In this document: one piece after another, positions 1 to 8,847 of the stretch | Layout: each line of letters starts with the position of its first letter | How positions within the stretch are numbered: position 1 is the first letter of the stretch | Virus record (IMG/VR): IMGVR_UViG_3300049595_002766 | Coordinates: 1 to 26,652 of that record | DNA: 26,652 nucleotides | Origin: a virus | Direction: 5' to 3' (one strand) | Made by a program: the position numbers and the translations under genes | Notes under the pieces: model-generated | Told to the model about the DNA's origin: nothing | Databases searched by the model: none | What the model saw: the letters and a program-made list of their open reading frames with translations, nothing else

Positions 1-1
1 A

Positions 2-3000
2 CGGCCCGAGGCTGGCCCAAGCCCCGCAGAGATCGAGGCAGCGAGCAGGCCTGCGTTTTACCCTAAGGCAGGGCAAAGCACCGCGCCAACGGGACAAGCG
101 CCTCAAGCGGGCTCTTTGGATGAGCTGTTCCCCACAGGCGGGTTACCTGAGCCAGGCCTTGGCGACTACGCCGGAACGGTGGCCAAGGGTGCTGCCGCCG
201 GCGCACTCCGTGATTCGCCAGTCGTGGCCGGTGCCCTGTCGGGCTTTAAGCTGGGCATGCCCTTGGCCGCAAAAGCAGCCCCCTTTATCGGGGGCGTTGC
301 CGCAGGCATTCCGCTGGTCACCACCGCAGTTGGCGGCTACTTGGGCTACCAAGCTGGTCAAGCGGCTGAGGGCTTCATTCCCGAGGAGACCGACCCACGG
401 CTCGTGCCTTACCGAGAAGGAGGAAAAACCTTTGGCTCGTCTATTGCCACTGCTCCCGCTGCGTTCTTCTTGCCCACTGCTGGCCCCACCGCTGGACGTG
501 TGGCCAAGTTTGTTTCGGGTATTGGAGAGACAGCGCGCCGCAGCCCCGGCGTGTTCATGGCCACTGAAGGCCTGACCGCCGCCAGCATGGGCTTGGCCGG
601 TGGCGCAGCAGAAACCTACCGTCCTGGCCAAGAAGGCGTGCGCTTTGGTGCGGAGCTGGGCGCAGGCTTGCTGACTCCAACCAAATTGCTGCTTAGTGGC
701 GTTGATTTGGCCAAGACAGGCTTGTCGTCTATCAAAGGCGCTGCGGGCGGCCGCAGTGCTGCTACGGAACGAAAGGCTGTCGGCCTTTTGCTCGACGCCC
801 TGAACAAGAGCGGCGAGGACTCAGACGCGCTGATTAAGGCGCTGCGCACGCAGCTGCCCGGCACCGTTCCGTCCCCCACGGCTGGCCAAAAGACTGGCAG
901 CCAAGCGCTCATGGACTTGGAAGCATCCCTTGGCAACCACCGCGCCCAGTTTGGCGGCGAGACTGCCAAGCAAGGTCGCACTGCGTTTTTAGCCTACCAA
1001 GAACTGGTGGGTAAGCTGCAAGAACTCGGCGACCCACAGGCTTTGCGAATCGCGGCCGAGCTGCAGCAAAAGCGCTTTGACAACATGATCGAGACGCGTC
1101 TGTCGTTGGCCGACGCCAACGCAGCCGCCAAGATTGCTAGGATCACCAAGGACACCCCCGAGGCTCGCAAGCAAATTGGCCAGTTGGTCAAAAACGAGAC
1201 CGAACTGGCCTTGGCTGAGACACGTGATGTAGAGGGTCAACTGTGGACCTCTGCGCTGGAAAGCTTGACCAAGCCTGTGACAACCATGCAGGTGTCCAAG
1301 GTGCCGATGGAAGGCATTGAGGCGCAGCGCATCTTTGACCGCACTGGCAAGCGTCCGATGATAAGCCTTCCTGCCATGCCGATCAGAAAAGCCCCAACAC
1401 TGGTGCCCACTGCAACGGCGGACTCTTTCTTGGCACGTGCGTCCGAAATGGGTCCTGCCCTGTTCGACGAGATTCCTCCGCAGGTACGCAAGATCATGGG
1501 GACTTTCGGCATTGACGAGTCCTCAGTGGCCCAGTTCCGTAACGGCAAGCTCTCCGATGACTATCTGCAGACCGGTCGAGTGCCCTCGAACTTCATGCCA
1601 AAGATCAAGGAACAGCCCGTTCAAGACATGGTGAACTACCGGTCTACTTTGCTGAAGATGGCACGTGATTCGGCAGGAGCGGGCGACGCCAACAAGGCTA
1701 GCTTCTTCAGCAACATGGCCGACGGCATGATGCGGGACCTGGACACGCTCCAAGACCCGATGTATGACCAAGCGCGCCAGTTCTCGCGCTCGCTCAACGA
1801 CGTCTTTACCCGCACTTACGCCAACACAGTCGGCGCTGTGGCCAAGACAGGCAGGGATCGTGTGCCGCCAGAGACGCTGGTGCTCAACGCCTTTAGTGGC
1901 AACGCCGACCAGACCGCTCTGCGGATGAAGGAAATCGAAGACGCTGTCGGCTTCATGCGCACGCAGTACCGCGAGGTTGTCAAACAGTTCGGCATCGACA
2001 GCCCGCAAGCCCAACAGCTCCTGCCCCTAGCCCGCGCTGCAACCACCAACGTCGCGTCCGTTCGTGACGCGCATAACCGTGTGCTGCGTTTGGCTGCTGC
2101 AAATTCCATAGAGGTCGTTCCAGGACGTGATCCGGGGACTTTTGTCCAGAAGGTCAACTTGGGCAAGCTCACCAAGTTTGCGCAGCAAAATGCCCCTCTG
2201 TTGGAAAAGATGGGCATCATGGGAGACTTGCGGGACGCGGCCCACGCGTCTAACTTGCTCACCCAAGTGACCAACGAGAACAGCGCGCTGTCCAAAGTAG
2301 CCAAGAATCAATCCGCCTTTGCCCAGATGTTGACCGCCGAGAGCCCTACCGTCGTGATTGCGGACAGCTTAAATGGCCGCTTCCCAGTTAAAAGCATCAA
2401 CGGCTTGGTGGACTTGGCCAAGAAGGGCGGCCCTGACGCGCTGGACGGTTTGAAATCCTCGCTGTTTGACTACGCCTACACAAAGGCCAACGGCTACAGC
2501 GGCAAGTTCAGCCCTGACGCCTATTCAACAGCCATGTTTGAGCCGCTCGGCCGCAACCAGCCGTCGCTTGTAAACATCATGCGCAGCAACGGGCTGATGA
2601 CCTTGACAGAGATGTCAAACCTCAAAAAGCTCCTTACGCCAATGCAGCGCATTGAGACTGCCATCAAGAACAACATTCCCTACGAGGACGTGATTCAAGG
2701 GGCGGATGCGGTGACCGAGCTGGCGCTGCGTGTTGCGGGTGCTCAGATTGGCACAGCCGCTGCACCCAGCGGCCCCGGTAGTCTGATTGCAGCCTCCGCA
2801 GGCTCCAAGGCGGTGCGCCAAATCTTTGACGCGTTGCCCAATGCCACCGTGCGCACCATTTTGGAGAACGCGGCCAAGGACCCTCAGGCCATGGCCCTAC
2901 TCCTGCAAAAAGGGCGCACGGAAAAAGAGCAGATCGACATCGCCAACAAGCTGATTAACTACGTGGGCTCATTGGGTGTGTCGATTGGCAAGAGCGCTGT

Positions 3001-3289
3001 CACTCCTGCGTTGAACTACCTGTCCGCAGATAGCGACCGCCCCGCTCCGACTGCTCAAACGTCACCGTTCACGCAACAAGGCCAAGCGGCGCGCCAGTTA
3101 CGCCAACTACCCACAGCTCCGGGAACACGTGGTGTGCCGGGGCTCAATAAAGCGGACGAAAAGAAGCCCCCAAGCGGCCCGCAGTCCAGTGGCCCGCCAA
3201 CTAAAGCCAACGCTCGCAGCATGTACGCCTCGCTGTTCCCGTTTGACACAGTCAGCCCTATGGCGGCTGCTCAACCGGCGCCGCAGTAA
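2..3289 (+). CDS. Large virion-type protein, 5' end outside window (partial)
   Basis: The reading frame is open from base 2 to a TAA at 3287-3289, about 1095 residues, with no stop before the window edge, so the true start lies upstream; the TTG at 116 and any other internal start are not convincing. The N-terminal part visible here is Gly/Ala/Pro-rich with long weakly hydrophobic stretches (roughly the first 40-230 residues), followed by a long, mostly helical, Gln/Lys/Ala-rich body and a Pro-rich tail ending in a segment with LFPFDTVSP. Size, composition and position at the end of what must be the late module suggest an internal virion or DNA-ejection protein, as in many podoviruses. This is inference: I see no enzymatic motif. 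Its last 32 bases overlap the convergent minus-strand nuclease gene, and there is no terminator between them. Confidence 0.7.
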   Translation, partial: RPEAGPSPAEIEAASRPAFYPKAGQSTAPTGQAPQAGSLDELFPTGGLPEPGLGDYAGTVAKGAAAGALRDSPVVAGALSGFKLGMPLAAKAAPFIGGVAAGIPLVTTAVGGYLGYQAGQAAEGFIPEETDPRLVPYREGGKTFGSSIATAPAAFFLPTAGPTAGRVAKFVSGIGETARRSPGVFMATEGLTAASMGLAGGAAETYRPGQEGVRFGAELGAGLLTPTKLLLSGVDLAKTGLSSIKGAAGGRSAATERKAVGLLLDALNKSGEDSDALIKALRTQLPGTVPSPTAGQKTGSQALMDLEASLGNHRAQFGGETAKQGRTAFLAYQELVGKLQELGDPQALRIAAELQQKRFDNMIETRLSLADANAAAKIARITKDTPEARKQIGQLVKNETELALAETRDVEGQLWTSALESLTKPVTTMQVSKVPMEGIEAQRIFDRTGKRPMISLPAMPIRKAPTLVPTATADSFLARASEMGPALFDEIPPQVRKIMGTFGIDESSVAQFRNGKLSDDYLQTGRVPSNFMPKIKEQPVQDMVNYRSTLLKMARDSAGAGDANKASFFSNMADGMMRDLDTLQDPMYDQARQFSRSLNDVFTRTYANTVGAVAKTGRDRVPPETLVLNAFSGNADQTALRMKEIEDAVGFMRTQYREVVKQFGIDSPQAQQLLPLARAATTNVASVRDAHNRVLRLAAANSIEVVPGRDPGTFVQKVNLGKLTKFAQQNAPLLEKMGIMGDLRDAAHASNLLTQVTNENSALSKVAKNQSAFAQMLTAESPTVVIADSLNGRFPVKSINGLVDLAKKGGPDALDGLKSSLFDYAYTKANGYSGKFSPDAYSTAMFEPLGRNQPSLVNIMRSNGLMTLTEMSNLKKLLTPMQRIETAIKNNIPYEDVIQGADAVTELALRVAGAQIGTAAAPSGPGSLIAASAGSKAVRQIFDALPNATVRTILENAAKDPQAMALLLQKGRTEKEQIDIANKLINYVGSLGVSIGKSAVTPALNYLSADSDRPAPTAQTSPFTQQGQAARQLRQLPTAPGTRGVPGLNKADEKKPPSGPQSSGPPTKANARSMYASLFPFDTVSPMAAAQPAPQ

Positions 3290-3971
3290 TGCGTGACGTC
3301 TCGTAGGCTTGTACCCGCTCCATCCACTGGGCCTTGAAGGTCTGCCATTCTCGGCCCGTGATGGTGAACTCTTGGGTCGTTCCATCCTGCACGGAAACCA
3401 GCACGGCGGCAAAATCAATGTCGGTCCCGTACATTGCGTCGTGGGCCATGGCATATGCTGCGAGCTGGTGAAAATAATCGGTAATGTACTCGTAGCGCTT
3501 GGACTTGACCGACTGCTTAAAGTCGATAATGGCCAGCTTGCCTCGGTACGTGGCCACCATGTCCGTCGTGCCGGCGTACCGGTGCCCGTAGTGCAGTGAC
3601 ACCTCCGAACCGTGAATCTTGGAGATCGCACCGAAGTACTTGTTGGCCAAGGTAAACGCCATCTGGTGGCCCTTCATGGCCAGCCAATCACGGCCAACGG
3701 CCAACGGCTTGCCCTCCAAGATGCATTCTAAGGTGTAGTGCATGGTGGTGCCGATGTAGGAGGCCTGCTCTTTTTGCCTGTCAGCTTCTGCTTGGCCAAT
3801 GCGCTCGGCCCATGCTATGAGCGCGGTCTTGTCCTTGGTGCTGTCCAAGATTGTTGTGACGGAGGGGACGTGTTCATTATTTGGCAAAACGTATACACGT
3901 CCCGTAGACGCGTCGATTCTTTCGAGTTTTTTATACACAAACTCGTTTGACCAAGGAATCAGATCAGCCAT
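3258..3971 (-). CDS. RecB/Cas4-like PD-(D/E)XK exonuclease
   Basis: 237 residues. Motifs of the PD-(D/E)XK nuclease superfamily are visible in order: a GTTMH segment with H78, E123 in GSEVSL, D137 in GTTDMV, the catalytic IIDFKQS with D150 and K152, and the QLAAY helix (Q169, Y173) typical of the RecB/Cas4/lambda-exonuclease group. The enzyme would degrade or resect DNA with two metal ions. The ATG at 3971 follows a clear GGAGAGGAAA ribosome site. It overlaps the end of the upstream SNF2 helicase gene by 13 bases, so the two form a minus-strand operon; a helicase-nuclease pair suggests recombination or end processing during replication, though host DNA breakdown is possible. There is no Cas4-type iron-sulphur cysteine cluster. 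Confidence 0.85.
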   Translation of the reverse strand: MADLIPWSNEFVYKKLERIDASTGRVYVLPNNEHVPSVTTILDSTKDKTALIAWAERIGQAEADRQKEQASYIGTTMHYTLECILEGKPLAVGRDWLAMKGHQMAFTLANKYFGAISKIHGSEVSLHYGHRYAGTTDMVATYRGKLAIIDFKQSVKSKRYEYITDYFHQLAAYAMAHDAMYGTDIDFAAVLVSVQDGTTQEFTITGREWQTFKAQWMERVQAYETSRITAAPVEQPP

Positions 3972-5410
3972 GTTTTCATTTCCTCTCCAAGCACTTGGGT
4001 TGCAATGTCGATCTTTGCGCGCAAGGCTTTGACGATCTTTTCGTCAATGGTGCCCACGGCGATCAGGTCAATGTACGTCACGTTTTTGGTCTGGCCAATA
4101 CGGTGGGCGCGGTCCTCAGATTGAAGGCGCTTTTCCAAATCGAAGCTGTTGCTGTAGTAGACCATGGTGTTGGCGGCCGTCAGGGTCAAGCCGTAGCCGC
4201 CGGTGCTGGGATTGCCAACGAAAAAGCGCATCTCACTGTCAGGCTTTTGGAACTCCTCCAGCACGCGCTTGCGCTCGTCCATGTCCGTGTCTCCGTAGTA
4301 CATGCCCACGGCGTTCATCCCGTACTCCTTTGAAAGCGCCATCTTGATGGCCTCAATGTCGTGCCGATAGTTGGCCCAAATGATGAGTTTGCCGTCTGTT
4401 TCTTCAACGATGGCCATCAGCTCGTCAATGCGCTTATTGGGCAATTCAATGATAGTGCCGTCGTCGAGCTTAACGTGTCCACAGACGATCTGGTGCAGGC
4501 GCATGAGCTGCGTGAGCGCATTGACGGTGCTCACCAAGCCGCCATCAATCTGGGCCATGGCGTAGGCCTTCATCTCGTTGTAGTATTTGAGCTGCTCAGG
4601 CGTCAGGTCCACCTCCCGCTTGACGTACAACTTGTCTGGCAGGTCTAAGCACTCCTCCTTTTTGACGCGATAAGCAAAGCGATCGAGCTTTTCCTTTAGC
4701 TCGTCCAAGCGCCTGTAGCCTACCACCTGCTTGAAAGTGTGGGTGTTGAGCTGGCGCTCCACTGTCACGGCGTAGCGCGCTTGGAAGACGTAGTAGCTAC
4801 TAACATTCAGGCAGCCGTCAGACAGGAATGCGCACTGCTGGTACAGGTCCATGGGGCTCTTGGTGACCGGGGAGCCCGTGAGGATGCGCCTGAACCGCGC
4901 GCCACGGCCCACCTTCTCAGTGTTCTTGCTACGCGCCGAGCCTGGCGTCTTAATGGTGGTGCTCTCGTCGATCGCCATCAAGGCGTTGTGCACAAGCAAA
5001 AAGCGCTTGGCGTATGCAGTGCCTTTGGCGGTGCTGAAAGCCTCGACGTTCATCACCAAAATCTTGAGGTCTTCAGTGACGGTGAACAGCTCGTCCAAAG
5101 CCTTTTGTTCCGCCTTGCGGGGCGACGGAGACCAGATAGCCATGCGGTGAACGACGTGCTCGGGTAAGTGCTTAGGGATTTCTGTGTCGTACCAGTTGCG
5201 GTAGACCCCCTTTGGGGCTACGATCAAAAATCCATTGATCTTCCCCTTATCGTAGAGCATGGCCACGTTGTTGATCAGCATGAAACTTTTGCCTGTGCCC
5301 ATGTCAGCAAAGAGCGCTGCTACTGGGTATTCCCAGAAGCGCTGAAGGTAAGCCTGTTGATGAACAAAGGGCTTGTTCTTGAAGGGGTAGGTCGATAAAA
5401 AGTGGTCCAT
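3959..5410 (-). CDS. SNF2/DEAD-like superfamily 2 helicase
   Basis: 483 residues, a normal length for phage SNF2-type ATPases. Visible motifs: Walker A DMGTGKS (about 36-42), AP-K motif Ia near 65-67, motif II as DEST (148-151) instead of DEAH, motif III LTGSP (177-181), and in the second RecA-like domain the motif V/VI region with GLTLT and SEDRAHRIGQ, the arginine-finger segment diagnostic of SNF2 proteins. The family uses ATP to translocate on double-stranded DNA; in phages it is linked to replication or recombination. The ATG at 5410 follows AGAAAGAGAT, the same purine-rich ribosome site used across this genome. It is first in a two-gene minus-strand operon with the nuclease and is divergent from the replication genes starting at 5496. 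Confidence 0.93.
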   Translation of the reverse strand: MDHFLSTYPFKNKPFVHQQAYLQRFWEYPVAALFADMGTGKSFMLINNVAMLYDKGKINGFLIVAPKGVYRNWYDTEIPKHLPEHVVHRMAIWSPSPRKAEQKALDELFTVTEDLKILVMNVEAFSTAKGTAYAKRFLLVHNALMAIDESTTIKTPGSARSKNTEKVGRGARFRRILTGSPVTKSPMDLYQQCAFLSDGCLNVSSYYVFQARYAVTVERQLNTHTFKQVVGYRRLDELKEKLDRFAYRVKKEECLDLPDKLYVKREVDLTPEQLKYYNEMKAYAMAQIDGGLVSTVNALTQLMRLHQIVCGHVKLDDGTIIELPNKRIDELMAIVEETDGKLIIWANYRHDIEAIKMALSKEYGMNAVGMYYGDTDMDERKRVLEEFQKPDSEMRFFVGNPSTGGYGLTLTAANTMVYYSNSFDLEKRLQSEDRAHRIGQTKNVTYIDLIAVGTIDEKIVKALRAKIDIATQVLGEEMKTWLI

Positions 5411-5433
5411 GATGTATCTCTTTCTGGCAGGGG

Positions 5434-5463
5434 TTGCAGACTCCTGAAAAGGCAGTGTACACT
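5434..5463 (+). promoter_or_regulatory. Candidate promoter in the divergent intergenic region
   Basis: TTGCAG (5434-5439), 18-base spacer, TACACT (5458-5463), 33 bases before the ATG at 5496. The -10 lies within a perfect 10-base palindrome AGTGTACACT (5454-5463), so the same bases read TACACT on the minus strand (5459-5454) and could serve the divergent SNF2 gene with a weak TTCTTA (5482-5477) as its -35. The 85-base gap between the divergent genes holds nothing else I can identify. Confidence 0.45.
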
Positions 5464-5495
5464 GGGTGCTCGAATTTAAGAAAGGAGAAATTTAG

Positions 5496-5840
5496 ATGCC
5501 AACCGTTTACGTTGTCTCAGAGACTACGACACACAACATTGCAAGCGCTCTGGACTATGGCCAGATTGAAACAATTTTGCCTCCCAATGCGCAGATAGCT
5601 TTCTCCGTTGTGCCGACAGTCCGCCGCATCCAGCGTAAGTTGGATAAATTTTCCGATGAGGACTTCTTGCTCCTCATTGGAGACCCCTCTGCCATAGGCA
5701 TTGCCTGTGCAGTAGCTGCCAGTAAAAACAATGGCCGCTTTAAGTGCCTCAAGTGGGATAAGCGCGAGCGTCGCTACATCCCATTGGAGGTTGATCTTTT
5801 TAAGAAAGGAGAAATCGATGAGTCTTACGACTACTTTTGA
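5496..5840 (+). CDS. Conserved small phage protein, first gene of the replication run
   Basis: 114 residues starting at ATG 5496 after AAGAAAGGAGAAA, a strong ribosome site. The layout (MPTVYVVSET start, central DFLLLIGDPSAIGIACAVAA hydrophobic segment, then a basic segment and an acidic, aromatic end) matches a small family common near phage early and replication genes, predicted to be a compact alpha/beta protein. I know of no assigned function. Its last 23 bases overlap the next gene, and a second ribosome site (AAGAAAGGAGAAA, 5801-5813) sits inside it, so the two are probably co-translated. Confidence 0.8.
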   Translation: MPTVYVVSETTTHNIASALDYGQIETILPPNAQIAFSVVPTVRRIQRKLDKFSDEDFLLLIGDPSAIGIACAVAASKNNGRFKCLKWDKRERRYIPLEVDLFKKGEIDESYDYF

Positions 5841-6372
5841 AGATGACGCAGGTGCCTACAAGGTAGCTGACACTCAAATTGCCGGTATCGCGGGCCTTGC
5901 TAGGCGCGCAAAGATGCTGGAAAAAGAGATTACCGATATGGAGGAAACCCTCAAGGAGCGAAGCGAGCAGTTCCGAAAGCTCACCGAGCAAACGATACCT
6001 GAGGCCATGGCCGAAGTTGGCATGAAGAAGTTCGTGATGGAAGACGGCAGCACTATTGATGTCAAGCCGTTCTACAGTGCGAGCATTCCTAAGGCCCGGC
6101 AGTCAGAAGCCCATCAATGGCTTAGAGACCACGGCTTTGATGACATTATTAAAAATACCATCAGCGTCCGTTTCGGTCGCGGTGAGGACGAGCTGTCAGC
6201 TCGTTTACTAAATCTCTTGGGCACGCAAGGCTACCCGGCCGAGCAGGCGCAGAAGATAGAGCCCCAAACCCTTAAGGCTTGGGTTAAAGAGCGTGTTGAG
6301 AAGGGACAGATTGTCGACACAAAACTTTTTGGCGTATTTATTGGCCAAAAAGCTACCATTAAATCAAACTGA
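5818..6372 (+). CDS. Phage replication-region protein with N-terminal coiled coil, function unknown
   Basis: 184 residues. I chose ATG 5818 because AAGAAAGGAGAAAT lies directly before it; in-frame extension upstream to 5731 has no ribosome site. Residues about 25-65 (LARRAKMLEKEITDMEETL onward) have strong heptad character, then a conserved-looking alpha/beta part with GMKKFVMEDGSTIDVKPF and an IRFGRGE-like segment (SVRFGRGEDE), then a WVKERVEKG helix near the C terminus. Similar proteins occur beside ssDNA-binding and primase genes in many phages and are usually left unnamed. Being followed after 17 bases by the candidate ssDNA-binding protein suggests a DNA-replication accessory role, which is inference only. 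Confidence 0.8.
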   Translation: MSLTTTFEDDAGAYKVADTQIAGIAGLARRAKMLEKEITDMEETLKERSEQFRKLTEQTIPEAMAEVGMKKFVMEDGSTIDVKPFYSASIPKARQSEAHQWLRDHGFDDIIKNTISVRFGRGEDELSARLLNLLGTQGYPAEQAQKIEPQTLKAWVKERVEKGQIVDTKLFGVFIGQKATIKSN

Positions 6373-6389
6373 AAAAAGGAAAATGAATC

Positions 6390-7163
6390 ATGGCTAAAAA
6401 CGAAGTTGCAGCACAAACCGCCAATACTGCACTGGCAATCGTGGGGGACTTGGAGCAAGATGCCGGAGCCGGCTTTGACGGCATGACGCAAGACGATTAC
6501 GCGCTGCCGTTCCTGCGTTTGCTGACCAGCACGAGCCCCGAAGTTGGCGACATGGATGGCGCACTGCCCGGCATGATGCTCAATTCGGTTACCGGCGAGC
6601 TGTTTGACGGCAAGAAGGGTATTTTTGTTGTGCCTTGCGCCTACGTGCGCCAGTACATCGAGTGGATGCCGCGCGGCCAAGGCAGCGGAGCGCCTGTGCA
6701 CATCTATCCGGCTACCAGCGACATCCTGTCCCAGACTCACAAGGAGCCTGGCGACAACAAGGATTACTTGGACAACGGGAATTACATTGAGAACACCGCG
6801 AATTACTACGTCATGTTGGTTAATGAGGCAGGTTTTCCAGAGCCAGCGCTCATTACCATGAAGTCCACGCAGCTCAAAAAGAGCCGCAAGTGGAATTCGA
6901 TGATGCAGTCAGTCAAGATGGCCGGCAAAAACGGCATGTTCACGCCCCCGATGTACAGTCAAACATACCGTCTGACCACAGTGGCCGAGTCCAACGACAA
7001 GGGCAAATGGTACGGCTGGGAAATTGAGCGTGTGGGCGCCGTTGACAAGGCAGACATCTACAATGTTGCCAAGACTTTTGCGCAGTCCGTGGGCTCTGGT
7101 GACGTGAAAGTTAAGCACGAGAGCGAAACGGGAGCAGCAGCAGGTTCGGCACCGCCGTTCTAA
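6390..7163 (+). CDS. Candidate phage ssDNA-binding protein
   Basis: 257 residues from ATG 6390, preceded by AAAAAAGGAAAAT. The middle is predicted beta-rich with scattered aromatic residues (YVRQYIEWMP, NYYVMLV, YRLTTV, WYGWEI), and the end is a flexible Gly/Ala tail closing in APPF, reminiscent of the protein-protein interaction tip (DIPF) of bacterial SSB proteins. It sits directly before primase, helicase and polymerase genes. Those points support a single-strand binding or recombination-mediator role, but the fold cannot be confirmed by eye and the tail lacks the usual run of acidic residues. This family is often annotated only as hypothetical. Confidence 0.6.
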   Translation: MAKNEVAAQTANTALAIVGDLEQDAGAGFDGMTQDDYALPFLRLLTSTSPEVGDMDGALPGMMLNSVTGELFDGKKGIFVVPCAYVRQYIEWMPRGQGSGAPVHIYPATSDILSQTHKEPGDNKDYLDNGNYIENTANYYVMLVNEAGFPEPALITMKSTQLKKSRKWNSMMQSVKMAGKNGMFTPPMYSQTYRLTTVAESNDKGKWYGWEIERVGAVDKADIYNVAKTFAQSVGSGDVKVKHESETGAAAGSAPPF

Positions 7164-7167
7164 GTTT

Positions 7168-7295
7168 TGGGGGACACATGTGGCTCGTTGGACCACCCGG
7201 GTTAAGCATGTGTTCAACCTTGCCCGAAGCGCAGAGTCGAGGGACTTGCAATTACCTCGACAGCCAGAAGGCAGTAAACCGTAGCGTGTCCCCCA
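7168..7295 (+). ncRNA. Structured intergenic element or mRNA leader before the primase
   Basis: The 151-base gap between genes holds a 10-base-pair long-range perfect stem, TGGGGGACAC (7168-7177) with GTGTCCCCCA (7286-7295), enclosing about 108 bases. Inside is a perfect 7-bp hairpin GTCGAGG/CCTCGAC (7236-7242, 7255-7261; 12-base loop). A competing 7-bp helix ACACATG/CATGTGT (7174-7180, 7207-7213) shares bases with the outer stem, so two mutually exclusive folds are possible. The outer stem ends 19 bases before the primase ATG, next to its CTAGAAAGAAGAAA ribosome site. It could be a separate small RNA or a regulatory leader. It is not a tRNA: no cloverleaf fits. No known RNA family was recognised. 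Confidence 0.5.
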
Positions 7296-7314
7296 CCCTC
7301 ACTAGAAAGAAGAA

Positions 7315-8847
7315 ATGACTGATATCACCAGGTTCAAGGCTATCTTTACCGGCTTGGACATTGCCTATGGAACATACAAAATTGAATCATCTCGAGGAGA
7401 CGGGAAGCAGGCAGGCAAGGCCGTTGTGGTGCGCAAGCCACCGATTGACGACTTGTGGACCAAACACCTTGAAGGCGTTGAACCGAGTCTGGGCATTATC
7501 CCGATCCGGGCGGATAACTCCTGTATCTGGGGCTGTATTGACATTGACCAGTATCCACTGGACCACGCAGGGCTGATCAAGAAGGTTCGCAGCTTAGAGC
7601 TGCCGATGGTGGTGTGCCGCAGCAAGTCCGGTGGCGCCCACGTTTTTCTCTTCACCAAGGAGCCGATCCCTGCTGCGGAGATGCAGCGCTTCCTTAAGTC
7701 CTGTGCGGCCCTGCTGGGCGAGGCAGGTCGAGAGATATTCCCAAAGCAGTCCCAAATTTTGGTGGACCGTGGCGACACGGGCAACTTCCTGAACCTGCCG
7801 TACTTTGGCGGGGATCAGACGATGCGCTATGCCATCAACGACGACGGCAGCGCCGCAACCCTTGAAGAGTTTTACGAGCTGTACGAGCAGTGGGTACAGC
7901 CCGCAGAACTTAAGTTCCCTGAAGAGGCCAAGGAGCCTGCTCATCCGATCAAGGATGGCCCTCCGTGCCTGCAAGCGCTGTGTTCACAGGGCGTGCCTGA
8001 AGGCACCCGCAACAATGCGTTGTTCAACATTGGCATCTACCTCAAAAAGGTCATCCCTGTGCACTGGGATGACGCCATGGTTGAGCACAACCTCAAGTAC
8101 GTTTCTCCACCGCTGCCCAACAACGAGGTCCAAGTTTTGGTTAAGCAGCTGCACAAGAAAGAGTACCGCTACAAGTGCAAGGATTCCCCGCTCAACAGCT
8201 TTTGCAACAGCGGCCTTTGCAGGACACGCAAATACGGGATCGGGGGCAACGGGCCGGATGCGCCACAGATGTCCTCCTTGTCTAAGTACAACTCTGAGCC
8301 ACCGCTGTGGTTCTTAGACATCAACGGCAAGCGCGTTGAGCTGGACACCGAAAGCCTGTTTACTCAAGCGGCGTTTCAAAAGGCCTGTGTTGAAAAGATC
8401 AACCTGTTGCCACCCACACTGCGCAAGCAGGACTGGGAGCTGATGCTCAACGCGCTGCTTAAAGAAATGGTCGAGACGGAGCAGATTACAGAAGCCAGCG
8501 AAGACACCAGCATCACGGGCCGCTTCAACGACTTGTTGGAAGAGTTTTGCACGCACTTGCAGCAAGCGATTGACCGCGAAGAAATCCTCATGGGCCGCCC
8601 ATGGACAGACGAGAACGAGGCACGCACTTACTTCCGCATGAAAGACCTTGAAGCGCACTTGGTGCGCAACAACTTCAAGGGCATGACCGCGCCCAAGATG
8701 GCCCAACGCCTGCGAGACTTGGGCGGCGAGCCGATCAGCCTGTTCCTCAAGAACCGCGCTGCGCGGTGCTGGCGCATTCCAGGCTTTGGCCGCCAAGACG
8801 CGCCATTTGACACCCCCGAGCAACGCCAAACCCGGAGCCCTTTCTGA
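7315..8847 (+). CDS. TOTE-type archaeo-eukaryotic primase-polymerase
   Basis: 510 residues. The N-terminal domain (about 1-170) shows the AEP primase signature: the metal-binding pair in GCIDIDQY (D76, D78), the nucleotide-binding SKSGGAHVFLF with H109, and VDRGDTGNFLNLPYFGG. This arrangement matches the primase domain named after TOTE conflict systems, also widespread as stand-alone phage replicative primases. A Cys cluster at about 290-310 (KCKDSPLNSFC then CNSGLC) probably binds zinc, followed by a helical C-terminal domain of unclear role ending in a winged-helix-like segment. The neighbours (ssDNA-binding candidate, helicase, polymerase) argue for priming of phage replication, not a defence function. 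Start ATG 7315 has CTAGAAAGAAGAAA before it. Confidence 0.85.
   Translation: MTDITRFKAIFTGLDIAYGTYKIESSRGDGKQAGKAVVVRKPPIDDLWTKHLEGVEPSLGIIPIRADNSCIWGCIDIDQYPLDHAGLIKKVRSLELPMVVCRSKSGGAHVFLFTKEPIPAAEMQRFLKSCAALLGEAGREIFPKQSQILVDRGDTGNFLNLPYFGGDQTMRYAINDDGSAATLEEFYELYEQWVQPAELKFPEEAKEPAHPIKDGPPCLQALCSQGVPEGTRNNALFNIGIYLKKVIPVHWDDAMVEHNLKYVSPPLPNNEVQVLVKQLHKKEYRYKCKDSPLNSFCNSGLCRTRKYGIGGNGPDAPQMSSLSKYNSEPPLWFLDINGKRVELDTESLFTQAAFQKACVEKINLLPPTLRKQDWELMLNALLKEMVETEQITEASEDTSITGRFNDLLEEFCTHLQQAIDREEILMGRPWTDENEARTYFRMKDLEAHLVRNNFKGMTAPKMAQRLRDLGGEPISLFLKNRAARCWRIPGFGRQDAPFDTPEQRQTRSPF

Noticed and set aside
116-3289. TTG at 116 as the start of the large virion protein
   Set aside because: No ribosome site, and the frame is open without a stop to the left edge; the gene is simply cut by the window.
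7168-7295. tRNA or tmRNA reading of the structured gap before the primase
   Set aside because: The closing stem is followed by ACC, but no D-arm, anticodon arm or T-arm fits, and the stem is 10 bp.
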